Of a DNA stretch of 64,000 nucleotides, positions 25,023-33,783 are shown piece after piece. The notes under the pieces were generated by a model. That model was not told where the DNA came from. It saw only the letters and a list, made by a program, of their open reading frames with translations, and made no database searches. Position 1 is the first letter of the stretch. Each line of letters begins with the position of its first letter. Location: NCBI GenBank assembly GCA_017545535.1, contig JAFWMS010000020.1, positions 1-64,000 on the forward strand, read 5' to 3'. A program made the position numbers and the translations under genes. This DNA comes from Clostridia bacterium. GTDB taxonomy: Bacteria; Bacillota; Clostridia; Christensenellales; CAG-138.

Positions 25023-26612
25023 ATGAAAGAACATGACTTTTTCAAAAAGATGATCTATGATCACGCCATTAACGATGCCTACATCAAGGCGAGGACAAAA
25101 TACGCGACACCCAGAGGATTTGCGTGGAGAAAAGCGGTCTCCTTCGCGGCAGCAGCCTTCGTGGTGCTGGTGGGCACGGTGTTTCTCATCCCCTCCGCCC
25201 GGGCGGAGGTGCTCTCCTGGTTCGGGGTGTCCACCCCCCAGGACTATCTGACCACGGACGCGGACCAGCGGACGGAGATACCCGAGATCGAATCGCTGAT
25301 CACCTCCCCGGAGACCACCGACGGGTTCAAGCTCATCCCCATCGACCGGACCGATTCCAAGGCCGTCAACAGCGAGGAGGCTCTGAAGCTCTCGAAATTC
25401 TTCTATGAGAACAGCGACGTCAAGCTGGGCGACGCCATGTTCGACGGGAAGGAGGTCTACCAGACGATCCGCCTGAACGGGCTGTCCGGGCTGTATCTGC
25501 TGGAGATGTGGACCGGCGGCCATCAGGCCGGCGTGAAGGTGGACCCCTACGCCGTCTGGGGGCTATACGAGAACGGCCCCGACAAGGAGTATCTGACCGG
25601 ACAGCGGACGCTGTATGAGCGCCCCGACGGCCACATCATCTACGAGATGCCGGACGGCAAACGATTCCAGGGCATGGTGGACCTGTCCAGCGTCATCGAT
25701 CCCTATATCGATTCCCTGGTCGCCCAGGGGCTGATGAAAGAAACCCGGACCGAGGAGGACCAGAAGAAGATCGACGAGCTGAACCTGGCCTATCTGGGGC
25801 AGAACGGCCTTACGGCGGTGGCTTCCATCTATGGCCTGGACGGCTTGACCGACTACGCCGATGAAAACGGCAACCTAAATGCCAAGGTCTTCTATAAGGT
25901 CTTGGTCTGCGAGGAGGACCGGGGCGATGGCAATTTCGTCCCCGCCACGGAGCTCTTCTACGCCCAGCTGGGCACCATCACGGTCAACATGAAGGCCTAT
26001 CAGGACCTTCAGGCAAGCCATTTTGAAACAGCAGCCAGCGCTGTTTGGGGTCCGGAGACGGTGACCCTCAGCCGGGTGGACATCGACTTTGGACGACCCG
26101 ACGACCGGTATGCTGACGACCGCATCGCCTTCTCGAAGCAGCGCGCTTCCACGGAAGGACTGACGATGGCCGTGGAGGACATCCAAATGGACGCTCTGGG
26201 CATCCACGAAATCAAGGTCCGCGTCCTCATACCCGAAGCATGGACACAGGAACAGCGGGACGCCCTGGCCCAGTCCCTGGGGTTCAAGACGCTGATCAAT
26301 GGCGCAGCTGGGGACTGGTATCTCAACTCCTATAATTGCACCGTTCAGGAGGACGGCTCTGTGCTGTTCAGTGCCAGGAGCCTGGACGAAGTGCCCTACG
26401 ACATGCTCAAATCCATTCAGGAGATCTCGTTCATTCCGAAGCTGCACACCTTTACAGTGGTCGATCCTTACGATACCAACGATAAGCCGCTGGGAACGCT
26501 GAACCCCGACTATGGCGAAGTCGTTTGGAGCCGACCGGGCGTCAACGGATGGAATGCCAACGACACGGAGACGGAATATCCCCAATACGCCATCGTGCTG
26601 AAAGTGAGCTGA
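25023..26612 (+). CDS. membrane-anchored protein, probable anti-sigma/sensor partner
   Basis: A 529-residue protein. The start at 25023 follows GGAAAGGAG by 6 bases; a longer frame into the sigma gene is not needed. Residues 1-36 are cytoplasmic, 37-57 form one membrane segment (FAAAAFVVLVGTVFLI), and the remaining 470 residues would be outside. The RAEVLSWFGVS block right after the membrane is typical of membrane partners of ECF sigma factors (DUF4179-like). Position and topology suggest that it holds the sigma factor at the membrane and senses an external signal; no known catalytic motif is seen in the outer part. Confidence 0.75.
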   Translation: MKEHDFFKKMIYDHAINDAYIKARTKYATPRGFAWRKAVSFAAAAFVVLVGTVFLIPSARAEVLSWFGVSTPQDYLTTDADQRTEIPEIESLITSPETTDGFKLIPIDRTDSKAVNSEEALKLSKFFYENSDVKLGDAMFDGKEVYQTIRLNGLSGLYLLEMWTGGHQAGVKVDPYAVWGLYENGPDKEYLTGQRTLYERPDGHIIYEMPDGKRFQGMVDLSSVIDPYIDSLVAQGLMKETRTEEDQKKIDELNLAYLGQNGLTAVASIYGLDGLTDYADENGNLNAKVFYKVLVCEEDRGDGNFVPATELFYAQLGTITVNMKAYQDLQASHFETAASAVWGPETVTLSRVDIDFGRPDDRYADDRIAFSKQRASTEGLTMAVEDIQMDALGIHEIKVRVLIPEAWTQEQRDALAQSLGFKTLINGAAGDWYLNSYNCTVQEDGSVLFSARSLDEVPYDMLKSIQEISFIPKLHTFTVVDPYDTNDKPLGTLNPDYGEVVWSRPGVNGWNANDTETEYPQYAIVLKVS

Positions 26613-26627
26613 TGCAAGCGACAAACG

Positions 26628-26654
26628 GAGCAGCCAAATCGGCTGCTCTTTTTT
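26628..26654 (+). terminator. intrinsic terminator of the ECF operon
   Basis: GAGCAGCC (26628-26635) and GGCTGCTC (26641-26648) with a 5-base loop, followed by TTTTTT. Confidence 0.85.
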
Positions 26655-26682
26655 ATGTTGATCGCTCTTTTTTTATGCTCTG

Positions 26683-27561
26683 CTACACCGCTCGCGGGCT
26701 GCGGCTGATGTAGAAGAGGGCCAGGGCGCCGGGACCCACGTGGCTGCCGGTGACGGGCTCATAGGGCACCGTGAGGATGGGCAGGTTGGGCAGCTTTTCC
26801 CGGATGCGGCGGATGAGGGTCTCCGCGTCCTTGCCGCAGCCCGCCTGGGCGATGCCCACCCCGCAGGCATCCTTTGCGTCGATATTCTCCACCAGATCGT
26901 CGGCCAAGGCCCGGATGGCGGCTTTGCGGCCCACGGACTTCCCCGTGACCACGATGCGGCCCTCCTCGTCCCCCCGAAGCACCGGCTTGATATTCAGCAC
27001 GGAGGCGATGACCGCCTTCATGCGGGAGATGCGGCCGCCCCGCCTGAGATACATGAGATCGTCCACGGTGAAGATCTGCATCATATGGGTCCGGAGCCGG
27101 TCCAGCTCCCGCAAAATCTTGCTCAGGTCCTCCCCAGCTTTTTGTAGCTTTTGAGCCGCCAGCACCAGCAGCCCCTCCCCCAACGAGGCGCCCTTGGTGT
27201 CGAAGGCCACGATCTTCCGATCGGGGAACGCCTCCCCAACCTCCCGGGCCGCCAGGACCGACGCACCGTAAGCGCCGCTGATGCCGGAGGACATGCCGAT
27301 ATAGAGCACGTCGTTCCCGGCTTTTGCCTCCTTTTCAAAGACCTGCCGATAGGCCTCAGGGTTGATCATAGAGGTGGTGGCCGTGCCGCCGGCCTTCAAT
27401 TCCTCATAGAAAGCATCGTACGGGAAGGTCTCCGTTTCCAGACAGCATTCCGCCTTGCCCCCGTTTCGCATGAAATGAAAGGGCAGCACGCCGATGCCCA
27501 GCTTCTTGCACAGGGCAGCCGGAAGGTTGGCCGAAGTATCCGTCCAAATATGAAATCCCAT
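26683..27561 (-). CDS. DegV-family fatty-acid-binding protein
   Basis: A 292-residue DegV protein. The N-terminal WTDTSANLP motif, TTSMINPEAY, IGMSSGISGAYG, and YLRRGGRISRMKA are the family blocks that bind one fatty acid. DegV/FakB proteins present fatty acids to the kinase FakA for phosphorylation; FakA is not in the window. A strong promoter lies just upstream, and the gene is divergent from the DUF1836 gene. Confidence 0.92.
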   Translation of the reverse strand: MGFHIWTDTSANLPAALCKKLGIGVLPFHFMRNGGKAECCLETETFPYDAFYEELKAGGTATTSMINPEAYRQVFEKEAKAGNDVLYIGMSSGISGAYGASVLAAREVGEAFPDRKIVAFDTKGASLGEGLLVLAAQKLQKAGEDLSKILRELDRLRTHMMQIFTVDDLMYLRRGGRISRMKAVIASVLNIKPVLRGDEEGRIVVTGKSVGRKAAIRALADDLVENIDAKDACGVGIAQAGCGKDAETLIRRIREKLPNLPILTVPYEPVTGSHVGPGALALFYISRSPRAV

Positions 27562-27594
27562 GGCAAATCGCTCCTTTATCTAATATCTAATATT

Positions 27595-27623
27595 ATATTA
27601 CAGCGTCAATTTTACCATGTCAA
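27595..27623 (-). promoter_or_regulatory. sigma-A promoter of the DegV gene
   Basis: On the minus strand TTGACA, 17 bases, TAATAT, ending 34 bases before the start. Confidence 0.65.
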
Positions 27624-27667
27624 GGGGTTCACAAAATTGTCACGATGGTCAAATTGCAGACACAGCC

Positions 27668-27696
27668 TTGCAAAATCCCCAACAAGGGAGTATACT
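27668..27696 (+). promoter_or_regulatory. sigma-A promoter of the DUF1836 gene
   Basis: TTGCAA, 17 bases, TATACT, ending 31 bases before the ATG at 27727. It is back to back with the DegV promoter. Confidence 0.65.
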
Positions 27697-27726
27697 TAAT
27701 ACAACATATTAGGAGACGTGAATGAC

Positions 27727-28329
27727 ATGGCCTACGACGTGAAGCTCATCGGCACCAAGCTGCGCCGGTGGGAGAACTATCTCAACAGCTTTCGCCTGCC
27801 CCAATGGGACGAGCTGCCGGACATGGACCTGTATATGGATCAGGTGGTTATTCTGCTGCAGCGGTATCTGAACTTTTTGCCGGAGGATGAGCACGGCAAC
27901 GCCGCCATCACCCCCAGCATCATCAACAACTATGTGCGGCTGAAGATCATGCCGCCGCCGGTGAAGAAGAAGTATACCCGGGTCCACATGGCCTACCTCA
28001 TCATGGTCTGCTCCCTGAAGCAGAGCGTGAACATCCCCTATATCCAGAAGATGCTGCCCCTGGGCCTGCCGGAGACGGAGGTGCGCCGCATCTACGAGGG
28101 GTATGTGCAGACCCATCATGAGATGTGCCTGGCCTTCATCAAGCTGGCCCGGGCCGCCGGCGATACCGTGCTTCACAGCCCCGAGGCCCTGAGCGAGGAT
28201 GTGGAGCGATTGGTCTACTCCTCCGCCATCGTGTCCGGCTTCTCCAAGCTCCTGACGGAAAAGCTGGTCCATCTGGAGGGCGAGACCCTGGGCAGTCAAC
28301 CGGAGAGCGAAATCACTCTGAAACGGTAA
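27727..28329 (+). CDS. DUF1836 protein
   Basis: A 200-residue protein of the DUF1836 family, found widely in Bacillota and without a known role. The ATG at 27727 is 10 bases after AGGAGA; a GTG at 27718 is too close to that site. The block TPSIINNYVRLKIMPPPVKK (residues about 60-80) resembles the recognition part of MerR-like DNA-binding domains, so a regulator is possible. It is followed after 42 bases by a secreted protein gene on the same strand. Confidence 0.8.
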   Translation: MAYDVKLIGTKLRRWENYLNSFRLPQWDELPDMDLYMDQVVILLQRYLNFLPEDEHGNAAITPSIINNYVRLKIMPPPVKKKYTRVHMAYLIMVCSLKQSVNIPYIQKMLPLGLPETEVRRIYEGYVQTHHEMCLAFIKLARAAGDTVLHSPEALSEDVERLVYSSAIVSGFSKLLTEKLVHLEGETLGSQPESEITLKR

Positions 28330-28371
28330 CGATCAAAAAGCGAGCATTTGTAAGGAAGGAGCCGATCGCTT

Positions 28372-29358
28372 ATGAAGCGCATGGTTTTGTTTTTCGCCAT
28401 GATTCTGTGCCTGGTCCATTCAGGGATAGCTCATGCAGTGAACGAAAGCCATAGGCTGTACATGGCCTTCGGGTTGTTCTCTGTGGAACTTCCCGAGGGC
28501 GTCACCGCAGGCCCGAACAGCGGCAACGTTCTGTCGGACTTCCGGTATGAAACTGACGGATCGCAGCAGATAATCTACGCTAACTTTGCTCCGATGGGCG
28601 AATATGGATCCACCGCCCAGAAGAAACTGGACAGCCTGATTTCTATGCTGTTTGCTCTGTCCGGAAGCGACATGAGCAATTACAGCGAGACCGAGATCGC
28701 AGAGGAAACGCTGGAGAACGGTATCCGGCTGCAGTGGCAGATCATGCGGGGCGACGCAATCCATACGCTATGGTTTGAGGCCTTTGACGATCTGTTCGGA
28801 TACAATATGTGCATCCAGTGCAGTGCAGAAACCGCTGATGACGAAGCCCTGCTCACGATCATGCGTTCTTTCCAAGCCGAGCCGGAGCGGGAACGCAACC
28901 TGCTGGAAGTGCAGCAGACGCAGCTGCCCGGCGGCTCGTTCGTCAGCGTGGAACACGGCCTGCAGATCCAACTGAACGAGCATTGGGAAATCGTGCCCTA
29001 TAAGGAATATTTGCTTCCCGGGACCGCGTTTATGCTGGTCCTCAATGAAGGAGAACAGTTGATCCAGCTGTTCTACACCTATCCCGTTGACGCAGAAGAT
29101 TCCCGCGCCCTGTTAGATTGGTTCCTACAAGTCAAGGGACAAAACGCTGCCGGGGAACCTTATGCCGTCAATTTGGATGGTCTGGACGGTGTGGAAGCTT
29201 GGGTAGCCGAGGAGAAGACCGGTGTAAACATGTATAACGTAGCTTTTGTCCATGAGGGATATGGTTACTATGGCATGCTCATGTGGGTCACTGAGGATGA
29301 GGCGGAAGCCCGGCCTTTTATGATGGAAGTGCTGCGGACGATGGCAATCCCGGAATAA
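28372..29358 (+). CDS. secreted protein of unknown function, two similar halves
   Basis: A 328-residue protein with a signal peptide (MKRMVLFFAMILCLVHSGIA, cleavage near AHA-VN). The mature part has two domains of about 140 residues, each opening with a short beta block (YMAFGLFSVELPEGV; VSVEHGLQIQLNEHWEIV) and ending with LLTIMRSFQAE or FMMEVLRTMAIPE, so it looks like an internal duplication of a PsbP/DUF1795-like fold. That assignment is tentative. It is probably co-transcribed with the DUF1836 gene and has a strong terminator. Confidence 0.7.
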   Translation: MKRMVLFFAMILCLVHSGIAHAVNESHRLYMAFGLFSVELPEGVTAGPNSGNVLSDFRYETDGSQQIIYANFAPMGEYGSTAQKKLDSLISMLFALSGSDMSNYSETEIAEETLENGIRLQWQIMRGDAIHTLWFEAFDDLFGYNMCIQCSAETADDEALLTIMRSFQAEPERERNLLEVQQTQLPGGSFVSVEHGLQIQLNEHWEIVPYKEYLLPGTAFMLVLNEGEQLIQLFYTYPVDAEDSRALLDWFLQVKGQNAAGEPYAVNLDGLDGVEAWVAEEKTGVNMYNVAFVHEGYGYYGMLMWVTEDEAEARPFMMEVLRTMAIPE

Positions 29359-29400
29359 TTGCGCGGCAAGTTCGCAGATCAGGTCGAGAACATAAAAAAA

Positions 29401-29430
29401 GGAAGCTGTCTCATACAGCTTCCATTTTTT
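29401..29430. terminator. bidirectional intrinsic terminator
   Basis: GGAAGCTGT (29401-29409) and ACAGCTTCC (29415-29423) with a CTCAT loop, preceded by seven A and followed by seven T after one A. It separates convergent genes. Confidence 0.9.
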
Positions 29431-29439
29431 TGATCTGCT

Positions 29440-29964
29440 TTACAGCATTATCCAGTATCGTCTGAGGCGGTGGCGCCCCTCCGTTTCGTTATAGGCGTCG
29501 ACGGTATCCGCCAGGACGCCGCCCAACTTTTCGATGACGCGGATGGAAGGCCGGTTCTCCTCATTCACGGTGAGCAGCACCCTCTCCATGCCCAGGGACT
29601 TTGCGATTTCAAGGCCCTGCCGCAGGATCATTGTGCCGTATCCTTTCCCCCACTCCGACGGTCGGACGGCGTATCCTACGCTGCCGATATCAAACAGGAC
29701 CTTTTCAGTAAAGTCCGTCCGGCACTGGAACTCGCCGATGAACCGATCGCCGTCCACCGCCCAGTAGTGACAGCTCCGGGCCACCCCGGGCAGCAGGCCC
29801 TGTTCCTTTTTGTCATACCAGGGCTTCGTGCGTTCGAACCAGGTCTCGTCGATGGCGTCGGGAGGGGTGGGCCGAAAATACGGTTCGCCGTTTTCATACA
29901 GTTCCCTGCAGTATTCCCGATATCCCTGCACGTATTCAAGGCACCGTTTTATCAGCTTCAGCAC
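29440..29964 (-). CDS. GNAT-family N-acetyltransferase (RimJ/RimL-like)
   Basis: A 174-residue GNAT protein. The acetyl-CoA-binding loop PSEWGKGYGTMILRQGLE lies near residue 108, and NEENRPSIRVIEKLGGVL near residue 135 is the typical end motif of the RimJ/RimL branch. It follows the threonine-synthase-like gene by 7 bases on the same strand, so both are made from one transcript. Acceptor unknown. Confidence 0.88.
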   Translation of the reverse strand: MLKLIKRCLEYVQGYREYCRELYENGEPYFRPTPPDAIDETWFERTKPWYDKKEQGLLPGVARSCHYWAVDGDRFIGEFQCRTDFTEKVLFDIGSVGYAVRPSEWGKGYGTMILRQGLEIAKSLGMERVLLTVNEENRPSIRVIEKLGGVLADTVDAYNETEGRHRLRRYWIML

Positions 29965-29971
29965 GGCCGTT

Positions 29972-31066
29972 TCAGTGGTCCGATTTCAGGCCCGCGCCGC
30001 ACATGGTGATGAGGGTGTCGGGAGTGGGGCCATAGAGCTCACAATAGCGTCGGTAGGCCGCGTAGTTGGCGGCGGTGGTGTGCTCGATATAGATGCCCCT
30101 TTTGGCGAGATCGGCCCTGGCTTCCAAGATCCTTTCCTCCGGGGCATGGACGAAGCGGACGGCATGCTTCTTTGCATAAGCCAGGATCTCCGCCCCCCGC
30201 ATGGGCTGACCGATGGCAATGCCCTCCGCCAGGGTGGGCGTGGGGTTGACGGGTGCGGGACGGTCCAGCCCCTGCTCCGCCGCCTGCAGGAGGGGATCAC
30301 ACTTTTCACTCTGCAGGGCGATGATCTGGGGGAAGGTCTCGATGCAGCCGGAGGCTTCCAGCTCCTCCAGGGCCTTCATAGCCCCCAGGAACAGGGTGCC
30401 GTTGCCCACAGGAATGACCAAATGCCTGGGGATGCGGCCCAGCTGTTCAAAGACCTCATAGATATAGGTTTTGGTACCCTCATAGAAGAAGGGGTTATAC
30501 ACGTGGTTGGCATAGTAGACCCCCTCCTCCGTCACCTTGGCCCGGCACACGTCGGCGCAGTGGTCCCGGCTGCCGGGCACCACGGTGCAGACGGCCCCAT
30601 GGGCCCGGATCATGTCGATCTTCTTGGGGCTGGTGCCCTCTGGCACGAAGATCTCGCAGCCGATGCCTGCCCGGGCGCAGTAGGCAGCCACGGCGTTGCC
30701 CGCATTGCCGCTGGAATCCTGGACCACCTTGTCCACGCCGATGGCCTTGGCGTGGGCCACCAGCACCGCCGCGCCACGATCCTTAAAGGACAGGGTGGGC
30801 ATGAAATAGTCCATCTTCAGGAGCACGTTTTCGTTCAATCGCACGATGGGCGTCATGCCCTCCCCCAGGGTGATGTCCCGCCAGGCGTCCCCGTCCAGGG
30901 CCATGAAAGCCCGATAGCGGAACAGGCTCCACTCCTGCCTGTCCACCTTCTCCAAATCGAACTTCGGCGGCGTATAGTCCAGCGTCCAAAGACCGCCGCA
31001 ATCACATTTGGGCTTACGGGTGGTGACGCTTTCCCGGCGACCGCATTTGATACATTTATATTCCAT
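29972..31066 (-). CDS. threonine-synthase-like PLP enzyme with N-terminal zinc ribbon
   Basis: A 364-residue fold-type II PLP enzyme. An N-terminal ribbon (CIKCGRR, KCDCGG) is followed by LGEGMTP, the PLP-lysine motif SFKDRG near residue 94, the substrate loop SSGNAGNA and the phosphate-binding glycine loop PVGNGTLFLG. This layout is that of the short threonine synthases, which turn O-phosphohomoserine into threonine, but related members act on other amino acids. No homoserine kinase or dehydrogenase gene is nearby, so the substrate is open. Confidence 0.8.
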   Translation of the reverse strand: MEYKCIKCGRRESVTTRKPKCDCGGLWTLDYTPPKFDLEKVDRQEWSLFRYRAFMALDGDAWRDITLGEGMTPIVRLNENVLLKMDYFMPTLSFKDRGAAVLVAHAKAIGVDKVVQDSSGNAGNAVAAYCARAGIGCEIFVPEGTSPKKIDMIRAHGAVCTVVPGSRDHCADVCRAKVTEEGVYYANHVYNPFFYEGTKTYIYEVFEQLGRIPRHLVIPVGNGTLFLGAMKALEELEASGCIETFPQIIALQSEKCDPLLQAAEQGLDRPAPVNPTPTLAEGIAIGQPMRGAEILAYAKKHAVRFVHAPEERILEARADLAKRGIYIEHTTAANYAAYRRYCELYGPTPDTLITMCGAGLKSDH

Positions 31067-31085
31067 ATGGGTCTCCTCCCCAAAA

Positions 31086-31108
31086 GAGCGCTCCCTCAGG
31101 GAGCGCTC
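31086..31108 (-). terminator. intrinsic terminator of the clostripain-family gene
   Basis: GAGCGCTCCC (31086-31095) and GGGAGCGCTC (31099-31108) form a perfect 10-bp stem with a 3-base loop; on the minus strand TTTT follows. Confidence 0.75.
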
Positions 31109-31122
31109 CTCTATGATCGAAC

Positions 31123-33702
31123 TTAGTAGATGTAGGCCGGCGTCCAGTAGACGTTGCCATAGATGTCGGTGAGCCGGTAGCTAACGGAGATATCGTCGTT
31201 GCTGATGGCACGGTAGTCCACGGCGATGGAGCTGCCCAGGGTGAAAGCCTGGCCCAGGGTATAGCTGCCCTGGTAAGACCCGTCGTAGGCATAGTAGTCG
31301 CAGAGGAGCTGGACGATATCGCCCGCCTCCAGAGGGATGCTGCCCTTGGCCTGGGTCTCGGTCTCATCGGCATACAGAGGATCGGCCCCCAGAACGAGGG
31401 CGTTGCCGTCCAGGTCGATGAAGATCCGGATGTTCACCATGGCCTCCATCGTCTCCCCCTCCGACACCCAGGTAATCCGGGCGGGGATGCGGCCGAAGGT
31501 GCCCTCCTCCCCCGCTTCCGTCATATAGAAGGCCGCAGGATTGCCGTCCAGGCACAGCCAGGTGCCGTCGAAGCCCAGGACCAGATCGTTGTCTTGATCG
31601 AAGGTCAGATAGTTGTCATATCCCAGGTCGATAAAGCCTTGGCCGTCGTCCACGAAAAGGTTCATGGCCGCAGTCTCTATCAGGGCCCACTCCTCGTCGG
31701 TGAGAACCAGGGTCGGCGTCCCGTTCTTATCGGTGACGGTGATCCGGGCGGGGTCCAAATGATTCTGGGCGATGTCCGCCGCCTTGCTGGCCACGAGATC
31801 GGTATCCAGCCAGTCGAGGGCCGCCGGCATGGACCGGCCGGAGAAAGCGGACAACAGGTCCATGATGGTGGAGGCGTCCACGCTGTTGCCGGCGGAATAG
31901 CTGCCAGAACCGGAGCCCGTGGTGTACTGGCCCAGCAACGACCCCAGCGGCGAGGAGGACCCGTAGGGCGAGCTGCCGTAGGAACTGCCGCCGGAGCTGC
32001 CGTAGGCGCCGCCGTCCATGAGGCCGCCCAATAGGGTGCTCAACAGATCCCCGCCGGAGGAGTAGGAGCCGTAGGGCTGCTGGGACGCGGAGGAGGCGAA
32101 CTGGCCGCCCTGCTCCAGGCTGGCGAAGCTCTGGATGCACTTAGCATACTCGGCGTCGATGCCCAGGCTGTTGTAGGTGTTCACGGCGCTCTTGACGCCG
32201 TTCAAAGACTCATAGGGGAAATAGATGGACACGCCGTAGGCCCGGGAGATGGTGGTCTTGTTGTAGGCCACGCACCCCTTCAGCGCGCTGGCCAACGTCT
32301 TCGACTCCGCGGTGCTGATCCGATCGCACAGGTCGATCATGTCCACCTGGTTGATCCGGCTCTGGCGGGCGAACTGACGGACGTTGGCCCGGGCCTCCGC
32401 CACCTTTCGATACCCGTCCCCCTTGATGAGGGAGGTGGTGGCGGTGGAGAAGTTACGAAGGGCCGCAGGCACGGTGCCCTGCATCTTAGCGAGGTCCAGC
32501 ACGCTCAAGGTCACCTGAGCGTTCGATTGCGCCCGCTGGCTGGCGGCGATGAAGGTGTCCACGATGGTCTTGCCGATGCTCTCCGTAGAGGCGGAGGTGT
32601 TCTTCGACAGCTGGGTGAGCCAGTCGGTGTAGTACCAGCCGGTGCCGGGCTCGGATTCCTCCGAGGCGATCATGTAATCCGCATAGTCGTTGCAGACCAG
32701 GGCGGTCTCCAACGTAGCCATGAGGCAGGCGTCGAAGCCGATCCAATCGAAGGTGCAGCCGCCCTTCTTAAGGGCCGCGTTGATCTCCGGCAGGGTCATG
32801 GTGTCTGACGAGGTGCCAAAGCCGCTCCCCTGTTTCTCGTCGTAGCCGTAGCCGGAGAGGGAGCCGCCGCCGTGATCCCAGAAGATGAGGATGTTTCGGT
32901 TGGCCGGGAAGTTCTTGGTGCAGTAGCGGATGAAGGTGGCCAGATTGTCCGGGTCCGTCATGGCGGCGGTGCCGAAGTTGTCTTCCAGGCGCCTCAGGCC
33001 CCCGGTCTGGACCTGATAGATCTGGTTCACGGAGCTGGAGACGATGTTGTTCTTCCAGGCCCGGCAGCCGCCGGTTTCCACGATCACGTTCACCCTGTCG
33101 GAGATGGTGGCCTTCACCATTTCACCGAGGTCGCTGGTGCCCATGCCGTACTTGGACTCCAGATCCGTGCCGCACATGTAGATCATGACGGTGACGGTGT
33201 CCTGTCCGTTGCCCAGAGGGACGACCCGCTTGTTCCTGGCCTCGCCCACCACGGGAGCGGCCGTCGCCACCGGCGCCTCCGTATACACGGGGGCCTGGGT
33301 GACGACGGGAGCCTGGGTGACCACCGGCGCCTGGGTAGCATAATACGGGACCTCCGTGGCCTGGGAGACCTGGTTCGTGTCCGGGTAATAGGACACGTCG
33401 TTACCGGGAAGGAGGTTGTCGCAGCCGCCTTTGAGCACGCCCAACACCGCCACCACGGCGATGACGAGCAAGGCGAGCCGCCGATACTTCTTAGGCAGGA
33501 TCATCAGCAGGGCCAAAAGGCCCAGCTTTCCGGCGTTGGACCGATCGCCCCCCGCCCTGTTGTCCCCGGGGCGCTGATCGAAGCTGCCCGTGCGGCCGCT
33601 GCCGGTGCCTACGGGACGGGAGGATACCTTTTCCCCCTTGTCCACATGGGCGGAGCCGGAGCCGACTTTTTTGCCGTGACCCTGAGGCCGATTGTTTTCC
33701 AT
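31123..33702 (-). CDS. clostripain-family (C11) cysteine protease, membrane-anchored
   Basis: An 859-residue protein. Residues 1-70 are cytoplasmic and basic, one membrane segment follows (LALLVIAVVAVLGVL, about 76-90), then repeats of TQAPVV. The C11 peptidase domain spans about 165-545, with catalytic His in FWDHGGGS and Cys in GFDACLMATLE. A Gly/Ser/Tyr-rich insert (about 550-620) containing LLSTLLGG and LGSLLG follows, then a beta-rich C-terminal domain of 230 residues. C11 enzymes cut after Arg or Lys and are secreted by Clostridia and gut Bacteroides. Its outside location and anchor suggest a cell-wall-bound protease. Confidence 0.88.
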   Translation of the reverse strand: MENNRPQGHGKKVGSGSAHVDKGEKVSSRPVGTGSGRTGSFDQRPGDNRAGGDRSNAGKLGLLALLMILPKKYRRLALLVIAVVAVLGVLKGGCDNLLPGNDVSYYPDTNQVSQATEVPYYATQAPVVTQAPVVTQAPVYTEAPVATAAPVVGEARNKRVVPLGNGQDTVTVMIYMCGTDLESKYGMGTSDLGEMVKATISDRVNVIVETGGCRAWKNNIVSSSVNQIYQVQTGGLRRLEDNFGTAAMTDPDNLATFIRYCTKNFPANRNILIFWDHGGGSLSGYGYDEKQGSGFGTSSDTMTLPEINAALKKGGCTFDWIGFDACLMATLETALVCNDYADYMIASEESEPGTGWYYTDWLTQLSKNTSASTESIGKTIVDTFIAASQRAQSNAQVTLSVLDLAKMQGTVPAALRNFSTATTSLIKGDGYRKVAEARANVRQFARQSRINQVDMIDLCDRISTAESKTLASALKGCVAYNKTTISRAYGVSIYFPYESLNGVKSAVNTYNSLGIDAEYAKCIQSFASLEQGGQFASSASQQPYGSYSSGGDLLSTLLGGLMDGGAYGSSGGSSYGSSPYGSSSPLGSLLGQYTTGSGSGSYSAGNSVDASTIMDLLSAFSGRSMPAALDWLDTDLVASKAADIAQNHLDPARITVTDKNGTPTLVLTDEEWALIETAAMNLFVDDGQGFIDLGYDNYLTFDQDNDLVLGFDGTWLCLDGNPAAFYMTEAGEEGTFGRIPARITWVSEGETMEAMVNIRIFIDLDGNALVLGADPLYADETETQAKGSIPLEAGDIVQLLCDYYAYDGSYQGSYTLGQAFTLGSSIAVDYRAISNDDISVSYRLTDIYGNVYWTPAYIY

Positions 33703-33737
33703 GATTCAAACGCTCCCTTTTCTCTGTTTTGTTATAT

Positions 33738-33766
33738 AGTATACTGTTTTTCCGGTCAAAGCGCAA
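33738..33766 (-). promoter_or_regulatory. possible promoter of the C11 protease gene
   Basis: On the minus strand TTGCGC, 17 bases, TATACT, ending 35 bases before the start. Confidence 0.5.
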
Positions 33767-33783
33767 GATTCCGCCTGCAAAAA

